DNA of 64,000 nt from QVMM01 sp047030855 (lineage in GTDB: Bacteria > Bacteroidota > Bacteroidia > Bacteroidales > Dysgonomonadaceae), in contig JBKYIJ010000008.1 of assembly GCA_047030855.1 (NCBI GenBank), positions 1,488,001 to 1,552,000 of the forward strand, written 5' to 3'. A program made the position numbers and the translations under genes. The notes beneath the pieces were generated by a model that saw nothing but the letters and a program-made list of their open reading frames with translations, made no database searches and was not told the DNA's origin. Every line of letters starts with the position of its first letter. The stretch's first letter is position 1. Below are positions 51,126-62,816 of this stretch, piece by piece.

Positions 51126-53750
51126 TCGTGTTCCTGCGGCAATGCCTGATATTGTTACCATTAACGCCTGTTCGAGTACAGGAGAATGATTTTCGTCTTT
51201 ACGGCATCTCGCTAATAACTCGACCTGAAGAACATTCAACGGATTTGTATATATGTTCCGCATGGCAATATTTTCGGCCACTCCGGGCATTGTTTCCATA
51301 AGTTTGCTGTCGTGAGCGATCTCAAGAACGGTTTTAATATCTCCTACCAAAGTTTTGCGGAGATCTTTCCCCAAGTATTGCAAATCTTTCTCTACGAGTT
51401 TTTCATCGTAATACTGGGAAATGCGGATATCGGCTTTTGCAAAAACCATTTCGAGCATGCTTATTCTCGTGTTGAAGAAAGGCCATTCCTTGTACATCGT
51501 TTCCAGCAAATTCATCTTGCCTTCCTTGATCACTTGCTCTAAGGCTTCGCCTGCTCCTAACCATGCCGGAAGCATAAGCCGGTTTTGTGACCATCCGAAT
51601 ATCCACGGTATTGCCCTCAGGCTTTCCACCCCTCCGGTTTGTTTTCTTTTTGCAGGACGCGATCCAAGCGGAAGTTTCGCTAATTCAGCTTCGGGCGTTG
51701 CCTGATAAAAATAGGGGATGAAATCGGGATTATGCCTTACCAGACTTTGATATTTTTCACACGAAATATCGGACAGTTCGTCCATGAGTTTTCTCCATTC
51801 GTCCTTTGGTGCGGGAGGTGGTAATAAATTCGCCTCCATTATGGCATCGACATAGAGAGACAGCGTGTGAATGGCAAGGTCGGGCAAACCCAGTTTGAAA
51901 CGGATCATTTCGCCTTGTTCTGTTACGCGCAAACCGCCCTGTAACGATCCCGGAGGTTGTGAAAACAACGCCACTTTAGCAGGACCGCCGCCTCGTCCGA
52001 TTGTTCCGCCCCGTCCGTGGAAAAGCGTAAGCGTTACTCCCGCTTCTTGGCATGTTTTTATTAAGGCTTCCTGTGCTCTGTACTGTGCCCATCCTGCGGC
52101 TAACGATCCTGCATCTTTTGCGGAATCCGAATAGCCTATCATAATCATCTGTTTGTTTTCGATAATGCCTTTGTACCAACCGATGTTGAGAAGTGATTTC
52201 ATTATCGTGTCGGCGTTATTCAGGTCGTTCAAAGTTTCGAATAACGGAACAACAGGCAATATATAAGGACATTCAACTTCTTTCAGCAGCAGATAAACAG
52301 CGAGTATATCGGATGCACTTCGCGTCATGGATATAACATAGACGGGAATAGATCCCTGAGGCGTTTCCGCTATCACCCTGCACGTGTCGAACACTTCTTT
52401 GGTTTCGGGGCTTGGTTGCCAGCTATACGGCACTAACGGACGCTTGGAGTTCAATTCTTTGATAAGGAATGCCTGTTTCTCATCTTCCGACCATGCTTCA
52501 TAGTCGCCGAGTCCGAGGTATTTTGTAAGCTCTGAAAGAGCTTCGGTGTGTCTGGTGCTTTCCTGACGGACGTCGGTTTGAACCAGCGTAAGCCCGAAAC
52601 ATTTCAGCCTTCTCATCGTATCCAGCAGTTTATCGTTGGCTATCATGTGCATACCGCACGCTACCAGCGATTTATAGCATTCATGCAATGGTTCCCACAA
52701 TTGTTCGTTGTGGATAAGAATGTCATCTGTTAATTTAGCGTTTTCTCCTTCCGCCAGTGCGTCTAAATAACTGATAGTTTTCTTTAGTCGGGAACGAAGT
52801 TGTTTCATTAACTCTCTGTAAGGTTCTTGTACTTCAAAATTGCCGAGATAGTTGCGGAATTCGGAAGTGCAGTTTGCCATTGACAGTTCTTTTACCAGAA
52901 CTTTGATATCTTCCAAGAATAATGCGGCTGCTCTTCTTCTGCTTTGGAGCAGTACTTCTTTCGTTACCTTTGCCGTTACGTTCGGGTTTCCGTCCCTGTC
53001 TCCTCCCATCCATGACGAGAAATGTATAGGGCGGGCATCTATCGGGAACATATAGGAGATAGTCTCGTTCATCTGCTTGTTGAGTTCTCTCAAAAATGCG
53101 GGAGCTGCTTTCCATAAACTGTTCTCAACCACATCATAGCCCCATTTTGCCTCTTCGTTAGGCGTTGGTCTGTTTTGCCTGATCTCGTCAGTATACCAAT
53201 ATTGTATGATAAGCTGTTTGAGCCTTCTCATTATCTGTTCTTTCTGATAATCGGCCAGATCGTCATGATCCAATTGTTGCAGGCAATCGTTAACTTCGTT
53301 CAGATTGTTAATCAGCGACCTTCTGTTTATCTCGGTCGGATGTGCTGTCAGTACCAAGTCAATGGATATATTCTCAATAACCTTGATAATATCACCTTCA
53401 CTTATATTATTAGCCTTCAACAGATCATATATTTTTTTGAAATGAATGGGATTATCTTTCCCCAATGCGTGTGGTGATATTGTATCGTATTGTTCCGCCG
53501 TATTGGTCAGATTCAGGAATTGGTTGAAAGCTTTGGCAACAGGTAAAAACTCTTCATCCGAAAGATTTTCGAGAGTTGTCATTAATTCTTTATGGGATTG
53601 CTCGTCGCCTTCATGAGAAGCTTTAGATAAACGCCTGATAGTTTCTACACGATCAAATATTTTTTCGCCTGCCGCTTCTTTTATGGTTTGCCCAAGATAG
53701 TCGCCAAGCATCTTGATGTTCTCGTGCATCAATGTATGTGGTTTATTCAT
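51114..53750 (-). CDS. ppc: Phosphoenolpyruvate carboxylase
   Basis: Ppc carboxylates PEP to oxaloacetate to replenish the citrate cycle. The 878-aa protein has the first catalytic His in VLTAHPTEINRRS, the Gly-rich FHGRGGTIGRGGGP, SWMGGDRDGNPNVTAK, and the C-terminal RNTG expected for the class. It is monocistronic and convergent with the VWA lipoprotein gene. Intact with no anomaly. Confidence 0.97.
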   Translation of the reverse strand: MNKPHTLMHENIKMLGDYLGQTIKEAAGEKIFDRVETIRRLSKASHEGDEQSHKELMTTLENLSDEEFLPVAKAFNQFLNLTNTAEQYDTISPHALGKDNPIHFKKIYDLLKANNISEGDIIKVIENISIDLVLTAHPTEINRRSLINNLNEVNDCLQQLDHDDLADYQKEQIMRRLKQLIIQYWYTDEIRQNRPTPNEEAKWGYDVVENSLWKAAPAFLRELNKQMNETISYMFPIDARPIHFSSWMGGDRDGNPNVTAKVTKEVLLQSRRRAAALFLEDIKVLVKELSMANCTSEFRNYLGNFEVQEPYRELMKQLRSRLKKTISYLDALAEGENAKLTDDILIHNEQLWEPLHECYKSLVACGMHMIANDKLLDTMRRLKCFGLTLVQTDVRQESTRHTEALSELTKYLGLGDYEAWSEDEKQAFLIKELNSKRPLVPYSWQPSPETKEVFDTCRVIAETPQGSIPVYVISMTRSASDILAVYLLLKEVECPYILPVVPLFETLNDLNNADTIMKSLLNIGWYKGIIENKQMIMIGYSDSAKDAGSLAAGWAQYRAQEALIKTCQEAGVTLTLFHGRGGTIGRGGGPAKVALFSQPPGSLQGGLRVTEQGEMIRFKLGLPDLAIHTLSLYVDAIMEANLLPPPAPKDEWRKLMDELSDISCEKYQSLVRHNPDFIPYFYQATPEAELAKLPLGSRPAKRKQTGGVESLRAIPWIFGWSQNRLMLPAWLGAGEALEQVIKEGKMNLLETMYKEWPFFNTRISMLEMVFAKADIRISQYYDEKLVEKDLQYLGKDLRKTLVGDIKTVLEIAHDSKLMETMPGVAENIAMRNIYTNPLNVLQVELLARCRKDENHSPVLEQALMVTISGIAAGTRNTG

Positions 53751-53794
53751 AAATTTGTATTTTACGATTTTAGAACTATAAAAGTAATAAAAAT

Positions 53795-55677
53795 TTATTC
53801 TTTTTTGCCGATATTACCGAAGATTCTGTTTCTGTTCATTAATTCTCCTATTTTATATTCACGGATGTAGACAGAGACATTATTGTTGATGGTATCCGCA
53901 TATTCTTTTTTTGTGCGGAACCCGTCTTTGATAGAGTTTCCGCGGGCTTCAATAGTCTTTACGCTCTGAATTTTATCCTTATGGAAATGATCGAAAGGAA
54001 TTCCGCCGACATAAGCTGACGGTATTATGTCAAAGGCAAAAATACCCTCGGACAAATTAGCTATATATACTGATATGCCGTTGTTCATCTCAAATCTTTC
54101 CATTTTATCTAAGTATCGCTTTTTTATATCAGTCAGGTAATCGACCTTATAGAATCCTGTATAAAACGCAACGTTATTTTTATTGCCTTCAAAGTTCTTT
54201 ATTTGTTTGTAGTTTTTTACATTGATAACGACAGCCCAGATAAGCATAACACATACTATCGCCATTACGCATTTAAAGCCGTATTTAGTTATTTGAGGTT
54301 TCTTCCTGTTTTTGGGTTTAAGTATATAGCCGAATGTCAATATGATACATCCGAGCATAAAGCAATAGGCAAAACGGAAATCGGGTGCATTGAAATACCA
54401 AAAAATCAGGCAAATGACGGCGGTAACATAGTAAATCAAAATTCCGTCGAATTTCTTTTCTTTTTTTATCAAAACCCCACCAATAAATATCAGAGGAGAT
54501 ATAAGAGTCAATAAAAATATTAAGGCGGTTAAAATTACCTGAATACTGTTTATTACTCCGCCCGGCATCGAACCGCTAAAAACAGAAGCAATACTTTTCA
54601 GTACAGTACAGTATCGTATGTCAGCCCATCCATTTATATACAATCGTTGTAAAAGAGCCGTAGCATGAGGCACTTTCCAGTCAACGTTGAATATATCCAG
54701 TTCATAAAACGGATAAACCAAATACCCTGATATGAGCACGTTGCGGGCGAACCATGTCCCGATAACGAGCACGCATATTGTCAAAACGAAAGACAGTTGC
54801 TTATATCTCTTGTTTCTAATCAGGTAGATTAAAGGTAATATCGAGGATAATACTATAAAGGCAGCCGACACTTTAAATGTGATAAGGACTACGGGTAAAA
54901 AAGATGCTTAGCAGTATTTGCTTTTTTATACCAACCCTTTTGGAGAACAGTTTTTATGAAGATATAAAATATACAAAGATTAGGTATAATATCGGTGCTT
55001 GTGTCGTTTAATTCATTGGCACAAAGAATGAACATGAAAAGTAACCCAAGTAGGCACAGGATGCTCAAAACACTGTAACGGGATCTGAAAACATTGTTTA
55101 AAACCCACAATATCATCAGGAGAAACATCAGAGACCGTAAGGCATAAACTCCGTTTCCTGTCAAGAAACGTAACGAAAAAACTGACGATATCAGTAAATA
55201 ATTGGAATTGAATCCAAAACGATCTTCAAGATTAGCAAGTCCCGGTATTACGGGATATGTTTCATTCCACATTATTTGCTGCCAGTGGTAATATATTGAA
55301 TCGTACTGGAAAGATGGCCATACTATTACAATCAGAATAGTCAATATGGATAATCCAAGAGTTATTATCTGCTTTATATCAAGTAATCTGAGATTACGAA
55401 AAATACCGATATAAGTTTCTTTAAATTTATTCTTACAAATCACATTGTATAGAACACAAATCAGTAAAAAAACCGAAAGAACATAATGATTTAAAGGAAA
55501 CCAAAAAGAAATAACAGACAACGGTATAAATATAAAACCGATACCTAAAATTAACTTGTCGAGAATGTTATAATAAGCCTTGTTATCGCAGACCTTGTCG
55601 TAAATATCTATGAGTATATTACCGAAAGTTGTGCAAATGAATAAAATAATTAACCAAGAAATGATAAAATAAATCAT
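53795..55677 (-). pseudogene. LIC_10190-like polytopic membrane protein (GT-C type), frameshifted
   Basis: Two minus-strand frames form one protein of about 627 aa with about 13 helices. The N-terminal half (from ATG 55677, MIYFIISWLIILFICT) has the family motif YDSIYYHWQQ, then GLANLEDRFGFNSNYL, and ends in KHLFYP. The other half starts LPVVLITFKVSAAFIVL and continues to 53795. Adding one base to the A6 run at 54897-54902 joins them. The acidic loop after the first helices is GT-C-like, so it may transfer a sugar from a lipid carrier; not demonstrated. I chose 55677 because the minus-strand -7 TACTTTTG (55704-55697) is about 20 bp upstream; the longer frame (to 55806) would begin before the promoter. 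Low GC. Confidence 0.7.
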
Positions 55678-55696
55678 AAACCATAAATAGAATAGA

Positions 55697-55704
55697 CAAA
55701 AGTA
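55697..55704 (-). promoter_or_regulatory. -7 element of the LIC_10190-like gene
   Basis: TACTTTTG on the minus strand matches TAnnTTTG and lies about 20 bp before ATG 55677. It decides the start; -33 is not clear. Confidence 0.45.
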
Positions 55705-55833
55705 CAAATTATATAGTTTGCGGTATAAAAAAGACATCAAATAAATTGTGAAACCATACTGCTCTGTAAATAAACGAATTGAAATAATATAAAAGTCACG
55801 TTTCATTTTATTTTCTAATAATCTTCCAAAACA

Positions 55834-55865
55834 TTTGCGGTATAATAAAAAAGTTCATACTTTTG
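55834..55865 (+). promoter_or_regulatory. 16S rRNA promoter
   Basis: TTTG (55834-55837), a 20-bp spacer and TACTTTTG (55858-55865) are an exact Bacteroidetes promoter. Transcription starts about 55872, giving a leader of about 210 nt. Confidence 0.85.
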
Positions 55866-56080
55866 CAGCCGCTACGAGAGAATGGTACCCTTTAAGGGGT
55901 GTGTTCAGAAGAGTTAGCAAAAGAAAAAAAGCGATCTTTGACAGTCTGGAGATAAAAAAATAGATAGACAAGACAAAAGAGTAGTACAAAGCAACGTCAA
56001 TAAACCTTAAAGAGGAAAAACGAAGGAGCCAAGAGAAAAGAAGGACCAACCCTTGCGAAAGTATAAGAAAAAAAGAACAT
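55866..56080 (+). other. rRNA leader with boxA-like antitermination signal
   Basis: The stretch between the promoter and 16S contains CGATCTTTGACA (55932-55943), the boxA-like sequence usual in Bacteroidetes rRNA leaders. A purine-rich GAGAAAA (about 56033) can pair with TTTTCTC in the trailer after 16S, as in RNase III processing stems. No gene is seen here. Confidence 0.6.
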
Positions 56081-57616
<1,536 letters not shown>

Positions 57617-57842
57617 GGAGCGAGACGACTTTTTTTCTCGAGTGTACTGCTCTTTCGATGTCTATTATTTTCCACATTTCTTTCAGACTTTTTGCTTATT
57701 TTTTAATCTCTTTCCGTAAATTATTTCCGCATTTTTTCTGCTTATTTTAAGATACAGTCTAAAGCTGTTAGTTAATTTTATTTTGTTTACTTTTTCTTTA
57801 ATATTTTTCATTATCTTTATTTTCCTAAAAATATTTGGCGTA
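57617..57842 (+). other. 16S trailer without tRNA or 23S
   Basis: The first 60 bases (GGAGCGAGACGAC, then TTTTTTTCTCGAG and ACTGCTCTTTCGATG) look like the start of an rRNA spacer. The rest is T-rich sequence leading to the GDSL gene. I found no tRNA cloverleaf or 23S start. TTTTCTC may pair with the leader. Confidence 0.6.
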
Positions 57843-58508
57843 ATGAAAAGTAATTTCTTATTATTTATCCTGTGTATTTTTTTTATTCCGGTAATGGGAC
57901 AGGACAAGAAACTATATGAAACGGATACCTATTTTCAACGAATGGCTTATTTTAAGGATCATCCTTTAGAAAAAGGGCAGATCGTTTTTTTAGGTAATAG
58001 CCTTACTCAAGGAGGTAAATGGAACGATTATTTTCCTGATAAAAATGTTGCCAACCGTGGTATAAGCGGAGACAATACCGATGGAATGTTGTCCAGACTT
58101 GATGAAATTATTGAATCTGAACCTGAGAAACTGTTCTTTTTAGGAGGAATTAATGATGTTTCTCAGAATGCAGACAATAAAGCTATATTGCATAATATAA
58201 AGACTGTGATTGAAAGGGTTAAAGCTGGATCGCCCAATACGATTATCTTTGTTCAGTCTCCTCTTCCTGTTAACAATAGTTTTGGAAGATATCATCGTCT
58301 TATAAATAAAGAAGGACAAATTGAAAAATTAGTAAAGGAGATTGCTAAGCTTTGCAGGAAAGAAGATGTTCGTTTTATTGATCTGTATCCTTCTTTTTTG
58401 ATAGAAAAACGATTGCTTAATCCTGATTTTACGACAGATGGTTTGCATCTGAATGAAAAGGGTTATACTGTTTGGGTAAGCGTAATTCGTCCTTTTGTTG
58501 AAGAATAA
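57843..58508 (+). CDS. GDSL-type esterase/lipase (SGNH hydrolase)
   Basis: The 221-aa secreted protein (from ATG 57843) has a signal peptide (MKSNFLLFILCIFFIPVMGQ) and the SGNH blocks: I FLGNSLTQGG with the nucleophile Ser, III FLGGINDVSQ, and V DGLHLNEKGY with the catalytic Asp and His. Relatives deacetylate carbohydrates or hydrolyse lipids. The earlier in-frame ATG (57783) only adds a hydrophobic tail and is unlikely. It is 51 bp upstream of a BadF/BadG-type sugar kinase. The substrate is unknown. Confidence 0.9.
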   Translation: MKSNFLLFILCIFFIPVMGQDKKLYETDTYFQRMAYFKDHPLEKGQIVFLGNSLTQGGKWNDYFPDKNVANRGISGDNTDGMLSRLDEIIESEPEKLFFLGGINDVSQNADNKAILHNIKTVIERVKAGSPNTIIFVQSPLPVNNSFGRYHRLINKEGQIEKLVKEIAKLCRKEDVRFIDLYPSFLIEKRLLNPDFTTDGLHLNEKGYTVWVSVIRPFVEE

Positions 58509-58558
58509 TAATTTTTTAATATTGTGAAGTTTATAGCTTTTAAATCTAATCCGATATA

Positions 58559-59413
58559 ATGAAATTAATTGCAGAAAGTGGTTCTACAAAGACTGAATGG
58601 TGTTTGCTTGAAGGAAATTATGTAGTGGAGCATACCTTTACGGATGGAATTAATCCTTTTTTTCAGACACGCAGGGAAATAAGTCGTTGCGTACGCCTTC
58701 AGTTGCCCGACAAGTTTTTTACAAGGAAGCTTGATGAGATTTATTTTTATGGAGCCGGATGTACTTCGGAAGAAAAGAAGAACATTGTTAAGGCTTCTTT
58801 AATTGCTCAATTCAGGGTGCCGACACAGATTAATACCGATTTGCTTGCAGCTGCACGTTCTTTGTTCGGTACAGAACCCGGAATAGCCTGCATATTGGGT
58901 ACCGGATCCAACTCTTGTTTTTATGACGGAACGGATATCGTGAAGAATGTGAAGTCATTAGGCTATATATTAGGAGATGAAGGTAGCGGCGCCGTATTAG
59001 GAAAAGTTTTTTTAAGCGATTGCTTAAAAGATCTGGCTCCGGCGGATATAACCAAACAGTTTTACGATATTTACCGCATCTCATCGAACGATGTGCTTGA
59101 CTTGGTTTATAATAAGCCTTTTCCAAACAGATTCTTATCTACGTTATCATTCTTCTTATCGGAACATATAGACAATGAATATGTTTATGACCTTATTTAT
59201 AAGAATATAAAAAGATTTTTTACGAGGAATGTTCTGCAATATGATTTTATGAATTATCCGGTAGCCTTTGTCGGCTCGGTAGCCCATAATTATTCCGAAA
59301 TCTTACTTGAAGTTGCCAAAGAGTTTCATATTGATATATCGGAGATAGTTGAATCTCCTATGTTGGGATTAGTTAAATATCATGTTCATGGTTTTCCTGT
59401 AAATGACAAATAA
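58559..59413 (+). CDS. BadF/BadG/BcrA-type sugar kinase (N-acetylglucosamine kinase-like)
   Basis: The 284-aa cytosolic ASKHA-fold kinase has phosphate-1 motif AESGSTKTEW (residues 5-14), INTDLLAAARSLFG, phosphate-2 motif ILGTGSNSC and LGYILGDEGSGAVLG with the adenosine region. Relatives include GlcNAc kinases and, in Tannerella, a MurNAc kinase. It follows the GDSL esterase and faces a cell-wall amidase, so a role in amino-sugar salvage is plausible. The sugar cannot be decided from sequence. Confidence 0.85.
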   Translation: MKLIAESGSTKTEWCLLEGNYVVEHTFTDGINPFFQTRREISRCVRLQLPDKFFTRKLDEIYFYGAGCTSEEKKNIVKASLIAQFRVPTQINTDLLAAARSLFGTEPGIACILGTGSNSCFYDGTDIVKNVKSLGYILGDEGSGAVLGKVFLSDCLKDLAPADITKQFYDIYRISSNDVLDLVYNKPFPNRFLSTLSFFLSEHIDNEYVYDLIYKNIKRFFTRNVLQYDFMNYPVAFVGSVAHNYSEILLEVAKEFHIDISEIVESPMLGLVKYHVHGFPVNDK

Positions 59414-59423
59414 TAAATATTCG

Positions 59424-59469
59424 ATAATAAAAAAGAGGATAGTTTCGAAACTATCCTCTTTTTTATTAT
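59424..59469. terminator. Perfect 46-nt palindrome, bidirectional terminator
   Basis: Every base from 59424 to 59469 pairs symmetrically around TTCGAA. The stem ends in A/T runs on both strands. It lies between the convergent kinase and amidase genes. Confidence 0.9.
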
Positions 59470-59483
59470 TCATCCCAGAACAT

Positions 59484-61864
59484 TTATCTTGTAATAAAGA
59501 CTGGCAGCGATTTAACTTTATTTTCTGCTGATATTTTCAGAATATAAGTTCCTTGTTGTATCTCGCCAACAGATATTTCTGTTCCTTTTCCGCGTTTTAT
59601 AAGTTTTCCGTCCATTGAGATGATATCGAATTCTACATTTGCTCCCTGCATATTTTCAGGCAGGTTTATTTTGATAAATGTAGATGCCGGATTCGGATAT
59701 ACGCTGATATTCTCGGAAGATCCATATTGATTATCTTCTATTGATAATGGCGTATTGTACAATAAAAGATTGTCGACGTAGAATGTTCCTGTCTTGTACA
59801 GGATCGATCCGTTGGTTTTCACCTTAAATCCTGCGAATTTGTAGGTATTGGTGCTTGGTAATGAAAGAACTGCTTCTGCATATTTCCATCCAAAAAAAAA
59901 TCTAACTTCTTTAACATTACATCGTGATTTATTCCTGCGTCATCAACTAAAACTGCATACAGATCGTTACCTGAAAAATCGCCGTAAATATGTGCTCCAA
60001 GAACTTGGTTGTAACTTACGGCTACATTTGTAGCGGATACTTTAAACATAGCTTCTGCCGGTTGATCGCTAAAGCTGTATTTGTATGAATACGAGTACGA
60101 ATCGAACAGCTTTTGAGCAGAGCTTCTTGCCGTTGATGCACTTGTCACATTTATACTGTTATCCGCATCATAAGCAAATGTATTAGTTCCTTCAAAATTC
60201 TCGATTACAGATTGATCGGTTATCTTTTGGTTGTTTACCGTAAAATTAATTTCGATAGGAGCCTCTAATGGAATATTATAAATATCAGAGATTGATTGAT
60301 CCAATACTATTTTATAATTCTGATTTTCTGTCAGATTCTTAACCAGTTTGAAATAGTATGATCCGTAAGGAGCCGTTACAGAGTTTGTCTTTTGATTACG
60401 GGAATGTTTTGTAAGCTCATTTCCTTCACTGTCAAACACATGTACCGATTTATCCATATTGCTGCTTACTTTTGCATCGAAAACAAGCTGAAATTCGACG
60501 TCGTTATACACCGTATTATCGCCGTTATTCGGGTATGCAAGCAGGAGTGCTAAAACATTGCGGTTTTTTGTTATAAACTGGAATGTGAAATCTTCTTCCA
60601 TCGAAATGTTATCGGGATGTTTTGCGCTTTTATCTATTTTTACGGTATAAACGGTTGCTTTGTCAAGAACCTTCTTCGGCGTAAACACCATACGATGCTG
60701 GCTGTCTTCGAATGTTATATCTCCTTCGACTGCCGGAGTGATTGAAAAGGCGTTGATAAGAGAGGTTTCATCCATATCCCAATTAAACTCCATAACAATT
60801 TTTGTACTACACTCTACGCTGTCTGTCGCCGATTCCATTTTAGGACTGTATGAAACAACTTTTGGAGGCGTATTTCTTACCTTGTTTAATCCGAAATTGA
60901 AATAAGTGGTTTTATGTGCTGAAACTTCAATCGTTTCGGTGGCAGGATAGTAACCTTCGGCCTCAACTTTTACCTGATATGTTCCGGGTGTTAATTCGTC
61001 GAATAAATAAACTCCGTTATATAAAGTATCGGTTTCAATAGTAGTTCCGTTTGGTAAAAGAGTTACTTTAGCCTTATTAATAGGCAAATAGTTATCATGT
61101 CCCGGATAGCAATAATAGCTATCGGTTATTTTATTTCTGCTGTCGCGAATATCACCGGCAATATTTCCTGTTGGAGTCTGCCCTTTTTCAAAGTAGTCGA
61201 AAACTGTTTTCAAGAATGTCCATGCTTCGAGCTTTTTATACATGGGGCTCATCAATCTGTAAGTTTCGGGGATATAATCGTGGAATGTGCCTTCGGATAA
61301 GAACCCTTTTACATTAAGGTTCTTGAGAACGCCTAAGTGATATCCGTAAAAAGAAAGGTCACCTCTGATATTCAATGTGTTATAAGTCCAAGGAGCAATG
61401 CCTCTGTCATGAAGATTTGTCCAATGTATTTTAGCCATCTCCTTATCTTCAGGTCTTTCGGGATTGTCGTCATACCCCTTGAACAGAACCAAAGGATAAT
61501 TTGTCTGTGCATTATGCGCATTACTGTGAATTGAAAAGAAAACATCGACGTTGTTTTCATTTGCCATGCCGCTGATAACACTCAAGTCCAAATCATCAGC
61601 GGATGTGTTAGTCACACGCGACATATACACAGTCGCTCCGTATTTTTCTAAATAATCACGGAGAAACAGCCCTTTGTCCAAGTTTGAGTTTGATTCCCAA
61701 AATCCGTTAGGATCTCCTTGTTTAAAAGGATATATAACAATATTTCTGTCATTTGGATCGTGTCCTCCATGTCCGGGATTGATAAACACCTTTAACGGCG
61801 ATAAATTTTGTGCCGACATGAAAATGCTCGCAAAGCACAGGCAAAACGTAAGTATATATTTCAT
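59484..61864 (-). pseudogene. N-acetylmuramoyl-L-alanine amidase with Ig-like modules and T9SS sorting domain, frameshifted
   Basis: The first frame (61864-59819) has a signal peptide, an Amidase_3 domain with zinc ligands in FINPGHGGHDPND, the downstream Glu, FSIHSNAHN and SEGTFHDY (residues 25-225), a carboxypeptidase-regulatory-like module (VTLLPNGTTIETDTLYNGVY) and Big_5-like domains. It runs out of frame after LKKLDFF. The second frame (to 59484) continues FGWKYAEAVLSLPSTNTYKF and ends with a T9SS sorting domain (VYPNPASTFIKINLP ... GTYILKISAEN). Adding one base to the A9 run at 59892-59900 joins them into about 793 aa. It is predicted to be a surface-anchored enzyme that cuts peptidoglycan stems. 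Confidence 0.85.
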
Positions 61865-61875
61865 GATTGCTTTTA

Positions 61876-62787
61876 TTATTTTGTTACACTAATATTCAAT
61901 ACATAAATATCGCCTTTCAGAGTGCTATAGGCGATCATATTTTTGTCAGCAGCTACCGAAGGGTACATAGCAAGTTCATCAGCGGAGGTGATGTCTTTTC
62001 TGAATTTTCCGTCAGCCGAAACGATTATGATTTTGGAGGAAGTGAAATAATCTCCGTTATCCTTATCGTCCATTCCCACTACAAAATCGTTGGTGTACCA
62101 TACTGGTGCATTTACTTTTCCCAAGAAATGAAGAATATTCCCGTTCAGATCGCAGATATAAGTTCCTTTGCCTGCGCATGTGAAAAGGATTTTTTTTCCG
62201 TCGGGAGATACGGACGGCCACACGTAACCGATCGCATCTTTTCCGCAAGGCTCCAGAATTGTTTTGGAACTGTTTCTGTATAGTGCGATCTTGTTATTAT
62301 CTTCAACGCAAGCGTATGTAATATCCGATCCTGATTTTAAAGAACCTTGTTTCACTAACTTCTTATCAGAAGCAACAACAATCCCCGTACCTGAAATCTG
62401 TGGATTTTTCAGATCTCGGGATTGTCTGACAATTTGTTCCTTTTTCAAATTGCTTAGATCAATTTTATTCAGATCATCATATTTTAGCCCGTTGATGTAG
62501 GAGGTTTGTCTGGATAAAACGCTTTTTCCGTCTTTCGTAAATGCAGGTTTATAGCCTGCACCTGCAACATCTGTTAATGTAACTTTACCTTTCGTTTCAA
62601 GGTTGTAAAGTTTTAATCCCTTATTGTTTTCGGATGTAAACAATATCTGAGTCCCTTGCTCGTTCAATATCGGATAAAAACCCGTTTCGCCTAATGGTAT
62701 TCTGAGTTTGCTTTTAACTTCTACGGTTTGCCCGTTAAGAAAAGAAGCAGAAACCAAGAGAAGTATAAATAAAAATTTTATTCTCAT
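61876..62787 (-). CDS. Periplasmic beta-propeller (PD40/TolB-like) protein
   Basis: The 303-aa protein has a signal peptide (MRIKFLFILLLVSASFLNGQ) and repeats of the WD40-like/TolB type, such as GTQILFTSENNKGLKLY, PAFTKDGKSVLSR, PSVSPDGKKILFTCAGKGTYICDLNG and AYSTLKGDIYVLN. It probably forms a small beta-propeller that binds a partner in the envelope. It starts 29 bp after the preceding cargo gene stops and ends 11 bp before the amidase start, so the three are likely one transcript. The partner is unknown. Confidence 0.8.
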   Translation of the reverse strand: MRIKFLFILLLVSASFLNGQTVEVKSKLRIPLGETGFYPILNEQGTQILFTSENNKGLKLYNLETKGKVTLTDVAGAGYKPAFTKDGKSVLSRQTSYINGLKYDDLNKIDLSNLKKEQIVRQSRDLKNPQISGTGIVVASDKKLVKQGSLKSGSDITYACVEDNNKIALYRNSSKTILEPCGKDAIGYVWPSVSPDGKKILFTCAGKGTYICDLNGNILHFLGKVNAPVWYTNDFVVGMDDKDNGDYFTSSKIIIVSADGKFRKDITSADELAMYPSVAADKNMIAYSTLKGDIYVLNISVTK

Positions 62788-62816
62788 TGCTTTTCGTTTT
62801 TAAGATTAATATTATA

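Noticed and set aside
57617..57842. Possible tRNA-Ile/Ala genes in the 16S trailer
   Set aside because: No acceptor-stem pairs or TTCGA-type T-loop in a cloverleaf context were found.
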